A stretch of DNA of 64,000 bases from positions 1 through 64,000 of the forward strand of contig CAJNYU010004627.1 of assembly GCA_905331475.1 (NCBI GenBank). The letters are read 5' to 3'. Below the pieces are notes generated by a model. That model had not been told where the DNA came from and searched no databases. It worked only from the letters and a program-made list of their open reading frames with translations. The DNA is from Rotaria socialis. Lineage: Eukaryota; Rotifera; Eurotatoria; Philodinida; Philodinidae. The translations under genes were made by a program, and so were the position numbers. Each line of letters begins with the position of its first letter. Position 1 is the first letter of the stretch. Shown here one piece after another: positions 38,251-47,954 of the stretch.

Positions 38251-40350
38251 CTATTCTGACGTAGTAAGATCGACCATAATTTTCTGCTGAATTCGATTAA
38301 GATTTTCTCGATTCAATTTTACTTCACTATTATCCGAACCAAAAGCACGACAAGATATATCAAGAGCTTGAGTAGCATGTTCGAGCGCTTCCTCATATCG
38401 TTGAAGATCTTCTAATGCTCTAGCTATATTTCGATGTGCAACAGCCAACGATGGATGATTCGATGTTAGTGTTCTTTGAAAAATTTCAAGCGATTTTACA
38501 TAATATGAAACTGCAGTAGATTTATCTCCCATGGAAGAATGTACTAAACCAATATTATTATACGTAGTTGCAATTAATGGACTACGAGATGGAAGATGAG
38601 CAACTTGAATTTTGAGTGCAATTTGATAGCTTGCCAGTGCTTCTGTGTACTTTTTTTGGTCCTTTAATACTGCGCCAATATTATTATGTCGAGTTGCAAT
38701 TTGCAGTTGATCAGGTTCGGGTTCATTAGTATCAATGGCAAGAGCATGTTGATATTGTTCTAATGCACCTGCAAGATCGCCTTGTTTTTTTAGAACAATA
38801 CCGATACTAGAATAAGTTGGTGAAAGTGAAGGATCATCTGGTGACATTTCAGTTAAATTAATCTCGAGTGATTTTTTATAGTGAATTAATGCTGTGGTTA
38901 AATCACCTTTTTGATCATTAATATATCCAAGTTGATGATGAAGAAAAGCAAGTTCTTTACGATCATCAGATGTTGCTTCGAGTAGAATTGTGTAGATTTC
39001 TTCTGCTTTATTAAATTCACCCATTCTATGCATCAAAGCTCCCATTCGATGTAGACCTGTACCACCACGAATCTTTTCTCGTATATATTTTGTCAATTGT
39101 GTTAGTTGTGGGTCATTTTCACTTGTTAACTTTAGATCAACTTGCCACATACGACCTTCGATTTGTTTCATTTCTCCGATTCGAAAGACGGCATGCATTG
39201 AAAACAGAATTTCTTTTTCTACAGCTGAATAATAACTAATCGTATCCAACGATGCAAATGGTGTCGACGTTATTGGCGGATCGATTTCCATTCGGAAAAA
39301 AATAGCTACTAGTTCAGGATTATTTAAAGCTTTACGAGCAAATTTCATTGATACTTCCCTCGTTGTACTTGTTGATAAAAAATTATTAAATGATAGAAGA
39401 CATCCTTTACTTTTCTTCATTTTTTCGAATTCATTATTCAAAATTCCTTGTCCACGATAGACAATAAATGAGCGTTGATTATTTGTTTGAGAATGCAATT
39501 GTTCAATTTGTTGATGAAGATCACGAACGAAAAAACCCATTTTAATAATTACTTCTACGTCTTGTGTTCGTAGAGCTTTATTAAGCATTGAATAAGCAAA
39601 ACATTCACGTGTATACCACCAAATCGGTGATGGTTTGCTATAATTTTGATTGAATTCATCAATTATTTTTAATTCCTTTTCATTATCAGCATATTGTTCA
39701 CGACAAAACTCAACGAGTTCACTTTTTGCCTTATCATCATGCTCTAATTCTAATAGAATTTCTTTTAGTAATTGTGAATACATGAATGATTGATCAAGTT
39801 CGTCGAGATTCGTTGCTGATATATTCGTAACAATACTAATTGGTATTAAATCAGTTTCACATTGACGAGCCTCCTTTTTTATGGCATCACAAATGTGTTC
39901 GATTTGAATAAAAATACCTTTGATTTTTCTATGGTTATTTATCCATTGTTCCTGTTTTAATTTATGATTCGAATAAATATAAATCGAAATCAGCTGAATC
40001 ATTTCTTCAACAAGTTGAACAAAACTTTGACTTAGACCAGCAGAAATAATCAAAAATATTTTTTCATTTTTAATATCACGAATAAAATTCATGCATTGAT
40101 CAGAATCAGTAAATGTTCGAATAGAATTGATTACCTGTCGGAATTGATTTATTGCATGTTGAGTTTTTCGTTTTGATTCTTTCATATTCGAATCTAACCA
40201 TATTATAATGAAGTTTTCTACATTACGAGATCGAATCACCGATAGAGACTTGTTTGGAGCTGCTTGAGGCTTTTTACTTTCATTTTTGAGCGTATATGAT
40301 GATGATGTCTCATCGGTTTTCGATGTTAGATTGCCCATTACATAAATCAA
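38251..40350 (-). CDS. NAD:arginine ADP-ribosyltransferase with receiver-like head and TPR tail
   Basis: An intronless frame of 699 codons. Residues about 45-165 form an alpha/beta module (FIIIWLDSN, then KIFLIISAGL and ISIYIYSNH) resembling the modules fused to the flavin monooxygenases. The arginine-specific ART domain follows with the R-S-E triad: R299 in IVYRGQGI, the STS motif in NFLSTSTT (about 325), and E378/E380 in AVEKEILF. This places it in the animal ecto-ART/toxin-like fold that transfers ADP-ribose from NAD to protein arginine. From about residue 430 there are at least six tetratricopeptide repeats of about 42 residues (for example GDLAGALEQYQHALAI, YTEALASYQIALKI), related to kinesin light chain type. 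There is no signal peptide or membrane anchor, so it is presumably cytosolic. The partner and target are unknown. Such ART-TPR proteins are greatly expanded in bdelloids. Confidence 0.88.
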   Translation of the reverse strand: MIYVMGNLTSKTDETSSSYTLKNESKKPQAAPNKSLSVIRSRNVENFIIIWLDSNMKESKRKTQHAINQFRQVINSIRTFTDSDQCMNFIRDIKNEKIFLIISAGLSQSFVQLVEEMIQLISIYIYSNHKLKQEQWINNHRKIKGIFIQIEHICDAIKKEARQCETDLIPISIVTNISATNLDELDQSFMYSQLLKEILLELEHDDKAKSELVEFCREQYADNEKELKIIDEFNQNYSKPSPIWWYTRECFAYSMLNKALRTQDVEVIIKMGFFVRDLHQQIEQLHSQTNNQRSFIVYRGQGILNNEFEKMKKSKGCLLSFNNFLSTSTTREVSMKFARKALNNPELVAIFFRMEIDPPITSTPFASLDTISYYSAVEKEILFSMHAVFRIGEMKQIEGRMWQVDLKLTSENDPQLTQLTKYIREKIRGGTGLHRMGALMHRMGEFNKAEEIYTILLEATSDDRKELAFLHHQLGYINDQKGDLTTALIHYKKSLEINLTEMSPDDPSLSPTYSSIGIVLKKQGDLAGALEQYQHALAIDTNEPEPDQLQIATRHNNIGAVLKDQKKYTEALASYQIALKIQVAHLPSRSPLIATTYNNIGLVHSSMGDKSTAVSYYVKSLEIFQRTLTSNHPSLAVAHRNIARALEDLQRYEEALEHATQALDISCRAFGSDNSEVKLNRENLNRIQQKIMVDLTTSE

Positions 40351-40902
40351 ATGGAACTTAACTAAAACAAAACAATCATGCAGTTTGTTACTCTCCTATC
40401 CGCATAATTTAGTTCTTTTTCTAATGCTGTTCTGTTCTGCTTTTCAATTATTTGTATTCATCAAATATTTATAGTTATTTATGTTTGAGATGAGTAATAA
40501 AGTTTGTAGAAAAGTATTTATTTTCGTTAATTCCCTTTTCTGAAAGAAAAGAGATTATGCGCAGCTTAAATATGTTTGAAGTTTGGATGTATGCTTGTTT
40601 GACAAACCAATCAGATTTCAGTATCCACTAAACCAGTGAAAATTTCACCGCCGGCTCTCCCGAGAAAGATCTACCGAAGGTAATCGGGATCGACAAATCC
40701 GAATCCGAGATCAGTTTTTTGAAATTTTTTTATTTCTGATTTTTTAGGACCCTGAATCAGTTTTTTAGGAAAAAAAATTTTTTTTTATAAAGTTTGACCG
40801 AATGTAATCGCGGTCGAGGAATCCGAATCGAAGTTCAATTTTTCAAAATAGTCTAGTTGATTTTTCGGTAAACAAAGATCAACGGTCTGAGATCTATAGC
40901 AC
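40351..40902. other. Upstream flank with a degenerate direct repeat
   Basis: Two imperfect copies about 120 bases apart share GAATCCGAATC preceded by ACCGAA-GTAATCG (about 40671-40710 and 40797-40840). No coding frame is supported. Confidence 0.45.
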
Positions 40903-41220
40903 ACCCTAGTCAACTCTCCCTAGAAGAATCCCCAGGGAGTCCCCAGGGATTTCGTTCTTATGCGGGGACTCCCCGGGGAGTTATCTGGTCAAAATCGATG
41001 AGATATCTAATTACTAATAAATTCTTCTTAATTTTTTAAAAATTAAAAAAATTAAAAAGTTTTTTTTTTATTTTAAAAAATTTCATCAATTCTCCCCAGA
41101 GAAATCCCCGGGGAGTCCCCCAAATAAAAAGCCCCCGGGGACTCACGACAGGGACTCCCCAGGGATTTCGTTATTTTACGGGGACTCCCCGGGGAATCGT
41201 TGGGGGAGAGTCGATTAGGG
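40903..41220. mobile_element. GC-rich miniature inverted-repeat element (GGGGACTCCCCGGGG)
   Basis: The end CCCTAGTCAACTCTCCC at about 40904 is mirrored by GGGAGAGTCGATTAGGG ending at 41220. Inside, GGGGACTCCCCGGGGA and CCCCAGGGATTTCGTT phrases occur at 40935-40982 and again at 41100-41197, around an A/T-only core (41030-41085). The element stands out as a GC island in AT-rich DNA. There is no coding frame, so it is non-autonomous. The superfamily is not recognised. Confidence 0.7.
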
Positions 41221-42146
41221 CAGCTCAAAGTTAATGATAATAATGAATGAAATCAATCGATAGTGTAATTTTGGTTTACATTAACATTTGAAATTGTCAA
41301 TCTTTCATTCGTATATATGATCTTAAAATGGTATGATATAGTTATGTATGGTTATCATGAGCAAGTTTAACATAATCTATGATTTAAATTCTAATGATGA
41401 GAATAAGACTACCTAATCTAATACTATAGCCATAGTATTTATGACAAAGTGAAATAAGTATAAAGAACATCTCTTGATTAAATACTCTCAGCTTGATCTA
41501 CTAACTTTTTGGAGACAATCTACCTGTTTTCACTGCTTTTGTTTCTATATAAATGAAAGATTGACGATAATAATAAGTATCGATGATAACTCTATACCGT
41601 GAAAAGTAAAACTGCGAAGACTGACAACACACATGCGTGATGGATTACTTTCGTATATCTAAAGGATCAACAGATCTTTACGGACATTCTCAAATTAATT
41701 AGTCTGAAATTCGATATTACAATACTCGATAATTAAAAGATTTCTGCCATTCTTTAATAGATTGTATTGTATTTATGATAGAAAAGTCCAATAGGATAAA
41801 TTAGCTTTTTATACATTTTTGCTCTTTCATCGAAATAGTATAATTTTGTTTTTTCACGCGATAGAGAAACAAAACGAAAGTTCAACTATACCAAAATAAA
41901 ACAGTAAGCGACAACTTGTAAGTTTGATCATGTTAACCAAACAAAAGGTGCTGGTAGTTAACTAAGAGCATATTATAATTGTGTGCATATATTTATTGAA
42001 GTTTTTAGTGCAACATTTTTAAACGAAAGCGTATATGCATTTCTCAATAGGATGCGACATGGCTCATTTCTAGTTAAGTGTGCTTTAGCAATATAAATAA
42101 TATGATCATTAATTCGATATAAGTATCTTTTCATAAATTATTATTT
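41221..42146. other. Spacer without supported gene
   Basis: AT-rich DNA between the GC-rich element and the 3' end of the ankyrin ADP-ribosyltransferase gene. Nothing definable was seen. Confidence 0.5.
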
Positions 42147-43877
42147 TTAATCATCGCTATCATTTCCAAACTCGTCCATGAATTTTTTCATATCAAGTGG
42201 CTGTTTCGAAGTGTAAGTTTTCGATGTAGCATAACTCTGTTCATTAGATGCCGTAAAAATAGTCGGATCATTTTCTCCATCATAACTTTCCAAATCGGAA
42301 TCTTCATAATCATCGCCTTTTGTAACTAAACCACTTTCTTTTTTCCATTTTGCCAGGTCACTCTTACTAAATTTACCTTTCTTCGCATCACTCCATATTT
42401 TCGCATAACTATCGTTTGCAGGGTCAATGCCGAAACTTTCTTGCTTCCATTTAGCTAAATCAGTTGGATCGATTTTACCTTTTTCTTGGGAATCGTTGAA
42501 CATTTTTTTGTAGACATCATGACTATGATCTTTCTTTCCGACTGTCGTTTTTTCGACCGAAGTATGCGTGTATGATTTCTTATACGATTTCTTTGTTGTT
42601 CTTGTCACCTGATCCGTCTCTTTTCCTTCTTCTTCTTCTTCTTCATCCTCTTCCTCTTCTATGTCAATTTCTGTAATAGGGCCTGCATTTCCAGTTGATT
42701 TTTCAAGTCGTTTCACTCTGAATGAAGCATACGGTAGTATTAAAACTTCTTGTTCCCATGGATATTCTGAAATATTTTCAATTGCTAAAGCTGTACCAAT
42801 GCGCTTGATCAAATATTTACAGACCACTAAAGATACTGTAGATGAATTATCAGATACTGCGAATGATTCAGCTTCTTTTCGTTGTTTCGATGTACTTAGA
42901 AATGTCTTGTTCATAAACACAGAATTAACAGCATATTGTTTCAAATCTTGTAATGACATTGACATTCCACGATATGTTTCGCCTGTAAATCCGAAACTTT
43001 GAAACACAGGATGAAACATCATGATTGATGCAAGATTTCGCTCATGTTTGGTTCCAGACCAATGCGTAGGCATCTGAGACAGATCCATGTTAACTCGACG
43101 ATAAAAACCAGTCTCTGCTGTATAAGCACGAACAACCTGTGTGGGATCCTTGTGTTCAATTGCTTCATCAATGAATAGACGAACTTCTTCAATATGTTTT
43201 ACATCAGTCAATGGACCGTTCTCGTTGATATAGTACTGCCGAATGCCACGGCATAAGCGATCAAATTCTTCGTCGGTTTGGCACTTCCATAAACTTTTAC
43301 GATTGAAGGAAGCATAGCTCGAAGGATCACTTTCGACGAAGATCCATTCAAATGATGGACCCTTTTCAGCTGCGAATCGACTTTTTGATTCAGTTCCAGC
43401 TCTATCCTGGCGTTTAAATAATTTTTTGATATCTTTGGTTTTTGCTTCTTCGTAAGGTATACAACCATGAATATTTTTTATCGTGCGTTGTGCACCTTTT
43501 GCTAAAAGCATCTTAACTATTTCGTAATTTCCGTAGTAGGCAGCGGCATGTAGAGCCGTGGATCCATTTGGTTCAATTTGATTAATCTCTTTGAGTGTAA
43601 GCGTGTGTAGTAATCTATTAGCTTCATCGATATCGTTGTTTCGACAATTATAATAAAAGTTGCTTGATTTTGTGACTGCCGACGAATTGCTGGCAGAATC
43701 TTTGGCAGCAGGTACAGCGGTATCTGTCAACTTTTTTGATTTGATACTTTCATGTGGATGCGACTTTGATGACGAAGCTCCTACGCTACTTGGCTTTGAA
43801 GTTGTGGATGTGTGTGTTGGTTTAACCTTAGAAATACTCGAGGCACCGGTTTTAGGCTTTGCCTTTGCTGTAGACAT
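42147..43877 (-). CDS. Ankyrin-repeat NAD:arginine ADP-ribosyltransferase
   Basis: An intronless frame of 576 codons. Residues 1-70 are Ser/Lys/Thr-rich and disordered. Two or so ankyrin repeats follow (GSTALHAAAYYGNYEIVKML at about 100-125). A short WWE-like segment containing FEWIFVESDP may be present at about 170-200, which I mark as uncertain. The ART domain carries R303 (TYRGMS), the STS motif (KTFLSTSKQ, about 329) and E374/E376 (WEQEVLIL), so all three catalytic elements are intact. After the ART there is a run of about 15 acidic residues, then two copies of a repeat of about 35 residues ending DLAKWKQES and DLAKWKKES, and an acidic tail. No signal peptide. It likely modifies intracellular protein arginines; the target is unknown. 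Confidence 0.87.
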   Translation of the reverse strand: MSTAKAKPKTGASSISKVKPTHTSTTSKPSSVGASSSKSHPHESIKSKKLTDTAVPAAKDSASNSSAVTKSSNFYYNCRNNDIDEANRLLHTLTLKEINQIEPNGSTALHAAAYYGNYEIVKMLLAKGAQRTIKNIHGCIPYEEAKTKDIKKLFKRQDRAGTESKSRFAAEKGPSFEWIFVESDPSSYASFNRKSLWKCQTDEEFDRLCRGIRQYYINENGPLTDVKHIEEVRLFIDEAIEHKDPTQVVRAYTAETGFYRRVNMDLSQMPTHWSGTKHERNLASIMMFHPVFQSFGFTGETYRGMSMSLQDLKQYAVNSVFMNKTFLSTSKQRKEAESFAVSDNSSTVSLVVCKYLIKRIGTALAIENISEYPWEQEVLILPYASFRVKRLEKSTGNAGPITEIDIEEEEDEEEEEEGKETDQVTRTTKKSYKKSYTHTSVEKTTVGKKDHSHDVYKKMFNDSQEKGKIDPTDLAKWKQESFGIDPANDSYAKIWSDAKKGKFSKSDLAKWKKESGLVTKGDDYEDSDLESYDGENDPTIFTASNEQSYATSKTYTSKQPLDMKKFMDEFGNDSDD

Positions 43878-46080
43878 ATTATTGTCGATGACTGTGCATG
43901 AAGAAGTAAAAAATAATTACATAATCCTGATTACTTTGATAGCTTCTAGTTATATCTTTAACGCTAACGAGAGAATATTCCCAGGTGTCTAAATACTTTT
44001 TAGTCAGAGTCTCACAAATCTTTTAGCTCTTATTGAACTGTCTGATGTAATAAAAAAATCGAGTTTTGACCTGTTTCGGAGTAGATCGAGCGAATTCTAA
44101 TGAATTTATCGTTAGTACCTGCTATTTGCTGTAAAGTAGTATAGTCGAATTTATACCTGAATATTTAGTTAAATACAAATATCATTGAAATGACAGCGCA
44201 TAAAAAATTTCAGAATTTTCGGAAAATGTTTCCTCCAAGTGCAGATCTTTCAAAAAAACCAATTCCTGTTGTAGATACTATCGATCAAGAACAGTTTATA
44301 CTATGAAAGTTTCATCACTCAATTTGTAATGCACACTCGTTTTCATGATATTTATCTGTAGCTTAAGTTTCAACTAGAAATTTGGCAATATCATCTGTTT
44401 GCAAGTGCTGTGCCTTATAGGGAAACCTCGTTAAGATTCACTTGATCACCTCAATAACAAGTCAAAAACATGAACACCTATTTTGATAGGCACAGCTCAA
44501 TCATGACTGCGACATGTAAAAAGCTTTTAGTAAAATGTGCTCTGACACCTGGTGATATTCCCTTGTGAGTTTACTCTTTTTTCATGCGGTTATTGTTTTA
44601 CTTAAACGCCATGAGGATGCATTATGGACGACTATTGTGACAATATGCGTTTGAAGCAATTGAATATGAAGACGGGTGAGTGATGCAAGTTATGCATGCT
44701 GATATTGAGAGACGCTCTCTTGTTGGCTAACTTTATCCGCATATTTTTCAAAAATTTATCATGGCCAGCGATAAATAGATCCGTGAGCACGAATCGATAA
44801 TTTTTGGATTCGAATTACGTTACTCTGAATAATAAAAAAAGCATATCGAAATCTTAATACACACAATACTGGCATATATCCTGCTTCTAATAGCTTACTG
44901 TCCAATTCGAACAATAGCCATTTTCATGCTAGGTTTCGTATGCAGATTTCAGTATTTTGTTGTAAAAATTTTAATCAACAAAATTTAAGATTTAAAAAAA
45001 TGCAGTACTTGAATCTCGCATTCTATTTAAATTTGCGAAACAAATATCTACTGATCAGGCTTTAGTTAAAGAATGTTGGATCTTATGAAATGTAACGCTC
45101 CGAAAAATAAGACCAAATTTACACTCACCTTTATATTGGCTTGATGTTTTATGATCTTATCAGTTGTATGACTGCGCAGAAAATATAAGATGGGTATTAT
45201 AAATGAAAACTTTTTATCGCATACTCGATGCATATAAGTCACCCAACTTGGTCGCAATATCGACAGTAAATTTTACAGAGAGCGATCACACGATTGTTTT
45301 ATTTCAAAATAAAGTTGAAAAGGACGTTAAAATGTAATGATATTTACATAGTCAGCGAATCCATAAGAAACAGTCACATGTACCTGAGAAATTGCAAGTT
45401 GGAAATAAAATCTGACACTGGTTTTCATGATGGCATAACGAAGTGTAAATGACGACAAAGAATATGATTTCATCTTGTATTTATTGTTGATTTCCTATTT
45501 CAAAGAAAATTTCACAATTCTATTAGTAAGGAGACTAGTGTCTCATATCGCCAAGATATAGTGAATCTAACAAAGGTTGTTCGCGGTTTTGATCGTGTGG
45601 CCAAGAAGCTTTTCGAAATAGTGATTATTGCTGTTCAGGTGTTGAATACTTCAATCCATTGTTCAATCGTGTATATATGAAGACTAAGTCTGACGTGAGA
45701 ATAATAATGTGATTAAATAAAATCGCACTATTTGAAAAAATATAATGATTATATCTTCACAATTGGCGTCTTCCTATCAAAACACCCACACTCAAGCAAA
45801 ACATATCGATATACATGCATCAAAGAAAGATTATTTATTTCAAAAAACACTGTAAACTTCAATTTCATTTGACAATTTGAACTAGCAATATAAATACGAT
45901 GGAGTCATTTTTAGTTCACGGCGTAATACGAGTTCGATTTTGCAATTATCTCAACTGTTTCATTAATAGCGAAATATGCAACTGAAGTATTCGAGATCAT
46001 TTGAAGTCCATTATTTCTCCAATACTCGACATCTCCAAACAATTCCAACCGTTTACGAGCTGCATCAACACAATCTTGAG
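43878..46080. other. 2.2 kb spacer without supported gene
   Basis: I scanned both strands and found only short frames without domain character (minus 45066-45257; plus from 45976). A CACCCACACTCAAGC phrase near 45784 belongs to the GTGTGGG-like class. Confidence 0.5.
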
Positions 46081-46147
46081 CGTGCGAATGTGAGTGTACG
46101 AGTATTGGTGTATAGACCCTGCATTCTTCCGCTCACACCCATACCCG
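46081..46147. repeat. GTGTGGG-like degenerate hairpin
   Basis: CGTGCGAATGTGAGTGTACG on the left faces CGCTCACACCCATACCCG on the right. It has the same arrangement as the hairpins at 825, 13503 and 60493 but is more diverged. Confidence 0.4.
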
Positions 46148-46645
46148 TTTCTATTCATTTTTTTTCGCATTTAAATGCACCAATGCTGGAACAATATTCT
46201 TTTACTTTTTGTGTTGTTGAATTGTTTTATTAGTCGTATGTCATCACATACCTCGCAGCCCCGTGATATCACTATGGTTGAAAAGATCGAGTGACATAAA
46301 GGTATGAATGTCACACGACTGATATTGATAACCATGATGACAAATGCTATAAAATGCAAACGAGTATTCTGAAATTCATATACAAATCTGTGTTTTACAT
46401 TGTATTAACAAATGCGCCCAATGGATCAATTTTTCGGAACATTGTAAGGCGCAGGATTAGGTTTATTCACGACTACAGTTATCGATGTTGCAGATCATCA
46501 ACATCAAAACAAAAAAACGATCATCTACGTTGACTTCAGAAGTTCGTGATTAACAAAATACAGTAGAATCATTCAGTCGCACTCTGGCTACATCATCATT
46601 GAGCGTGATTCCGCTCAAAGATCATTCGCTTGCAATTCTTATTAG

Positions 46646-46999
46646 TGCAAGCTCAGAAGAATTCGACAAATTTGTGAACGTCTGGTCAATATTGCATTTC
46701 AAACTAGTCAGTCATTTCTGAGTATGTTAGGTACTTGTGCAAATATCGGTAATTATTTACGGAAGAAATTCACCAAAAGATATCCTACTGAATACTTTCA
46801 CATAATTATCGGGCCAATTCATACTTTAGACTTTGCAGAGGATGATGCTGTCTATCTTGCGGAAATCGAGCAAGATCAATATCGAGTATTGATCTTTACA
46901 ATCAAGCAAGATGTTCACAGCAAATTCGATACACACGATGCTAATAGTTCAATGCTAATCAGCTGGAATCTCATCACAAGCGGAAGCTCAAATAAATAA
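46646..46999 (+). CDS. Dynein light chain (LC8/DYNLL)-like fragment
   Basis: The frame is open from 46646 and has an internal ATG at 46724. ANIGNYLRKKFTKRYPTEYF, followed by HIIIG, lines up with the LC8 segment that has the pattern I-x3-[IL]-K-x2-F-D-K-K-Y, then W-H-x-I-V-G. Upstream in-frame residues (ERLVNIAFQTSQSF) fit the preceding LC8 helix, so the ATG is probably internal. The true start may lie in an upstream exon joined at the acceptor TTATTAG ending at 46645. LC8 proteins are dimeric hub and dynein subunits. The C-terminal strand is diverged, so this is either a fast-evolving paralogue or a decaying copy. Confidence 0.45.
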   Translation, partial: CKLRRIRQICERLVNIAFQTSQSFLSMLGTCANIGNYLRKKFTKRYPTEYFHIIIGPIHTLDFAEDDAVYLAEIEQDQYRVLIFTIKQDVHSKFDTHDANSSMLISWNLITSGSSNK

Positions 47000-47954
47000 A
47001 TGTTTTCGCTCAGAAAGCATGACTTTTCGTTTTTTTTAATTTCGTGTAACTCAATATTCTATGAAGTTTCTTTGGAAAATGAATTGATTGTTGGTATCTT
47101 CGATTTGTACGCAATCTAAAATGAGAACTTCTAGATTAAAAAATCGTCTCTTAACTGAACATAGTTGCAATAGAATCTGAAAGAGTGGTTGAAAATCTTT
47201 CGAAACATGATCATGAAATCAAATTGTTCTCCTTTTCTCACTGTAAATATTTTCATAAAATAAAAACTAATGTACTATTGAATTGTGACTCTTTAAATTC
47301 TGCTTGATCGAATCTAGCATCTGATAAACTTATTTACTTGGTAAGAATCGTAAAATTGAAAATTAACATGCGTGAATATTATTTAAGAGAAATCGAAGTG
47401 AATTGAATCAGCAAGATGCAGTCGGAAGCATAAGAGCATACTATTGGCTTCATGAATTTCAAAGTTTTTTACTCCCTTAATATGAATAAAGCCAATATTT
47501 GCATTTTGCTATTATTTTCAATTGAAACTAAGAACAAAAACAAAGAAAACGGAGAATTTGGGACATTGCATGTGCTGCTAGATATCTTTGGGTGTTTGAT
47601 AAATCAAAGGTTGCTTCTTAAAAATTCTTTTCGGATGACTTTTATGGTGAAAATTACTCGTGTTTATACTTTTGATATTTATTGAAAAGACGTGAGTACG
47701 CTTAAACTGAAATCTTAATAGAAGCTTTGGTGTTTGTTTTAGACGTCTTTTTTTCTTTTCATCTCTTCTCTGTTTTCAAGAGAATATAAAAAATAAAATC
47801 AAGTGAAACCTTAAAAATATTTAGCTATCAGAGATGAATAAACAAAGCTCGGTCACTCTGAATGTTGAAAATAAATAAAACGATGTCCATATCCTCCCTG
47901 TTTCAGGTGTTCGAGATATAGAAAGATTTTTTATTAACTACATAGATTTAAAAA
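47000..47954. other. Spacer without supported gene
   Basis: A 77-codon plus-strand frame (47452-47685) has no recognisable feature. An acceptor-like CTGTTTCAG at 47907 could be a leader or 5' UTR acceptor for the GH26 gene. Confidence 0.45.

Noticed and set aside
40903..41220. CRISPR-like or satellite array because of repeated GGGGACTCCCC
   Set aside because: The repeats are inverted and not evenly spaced, and there are no spacers. Terminal inverted repeats explain it better as a MITE.
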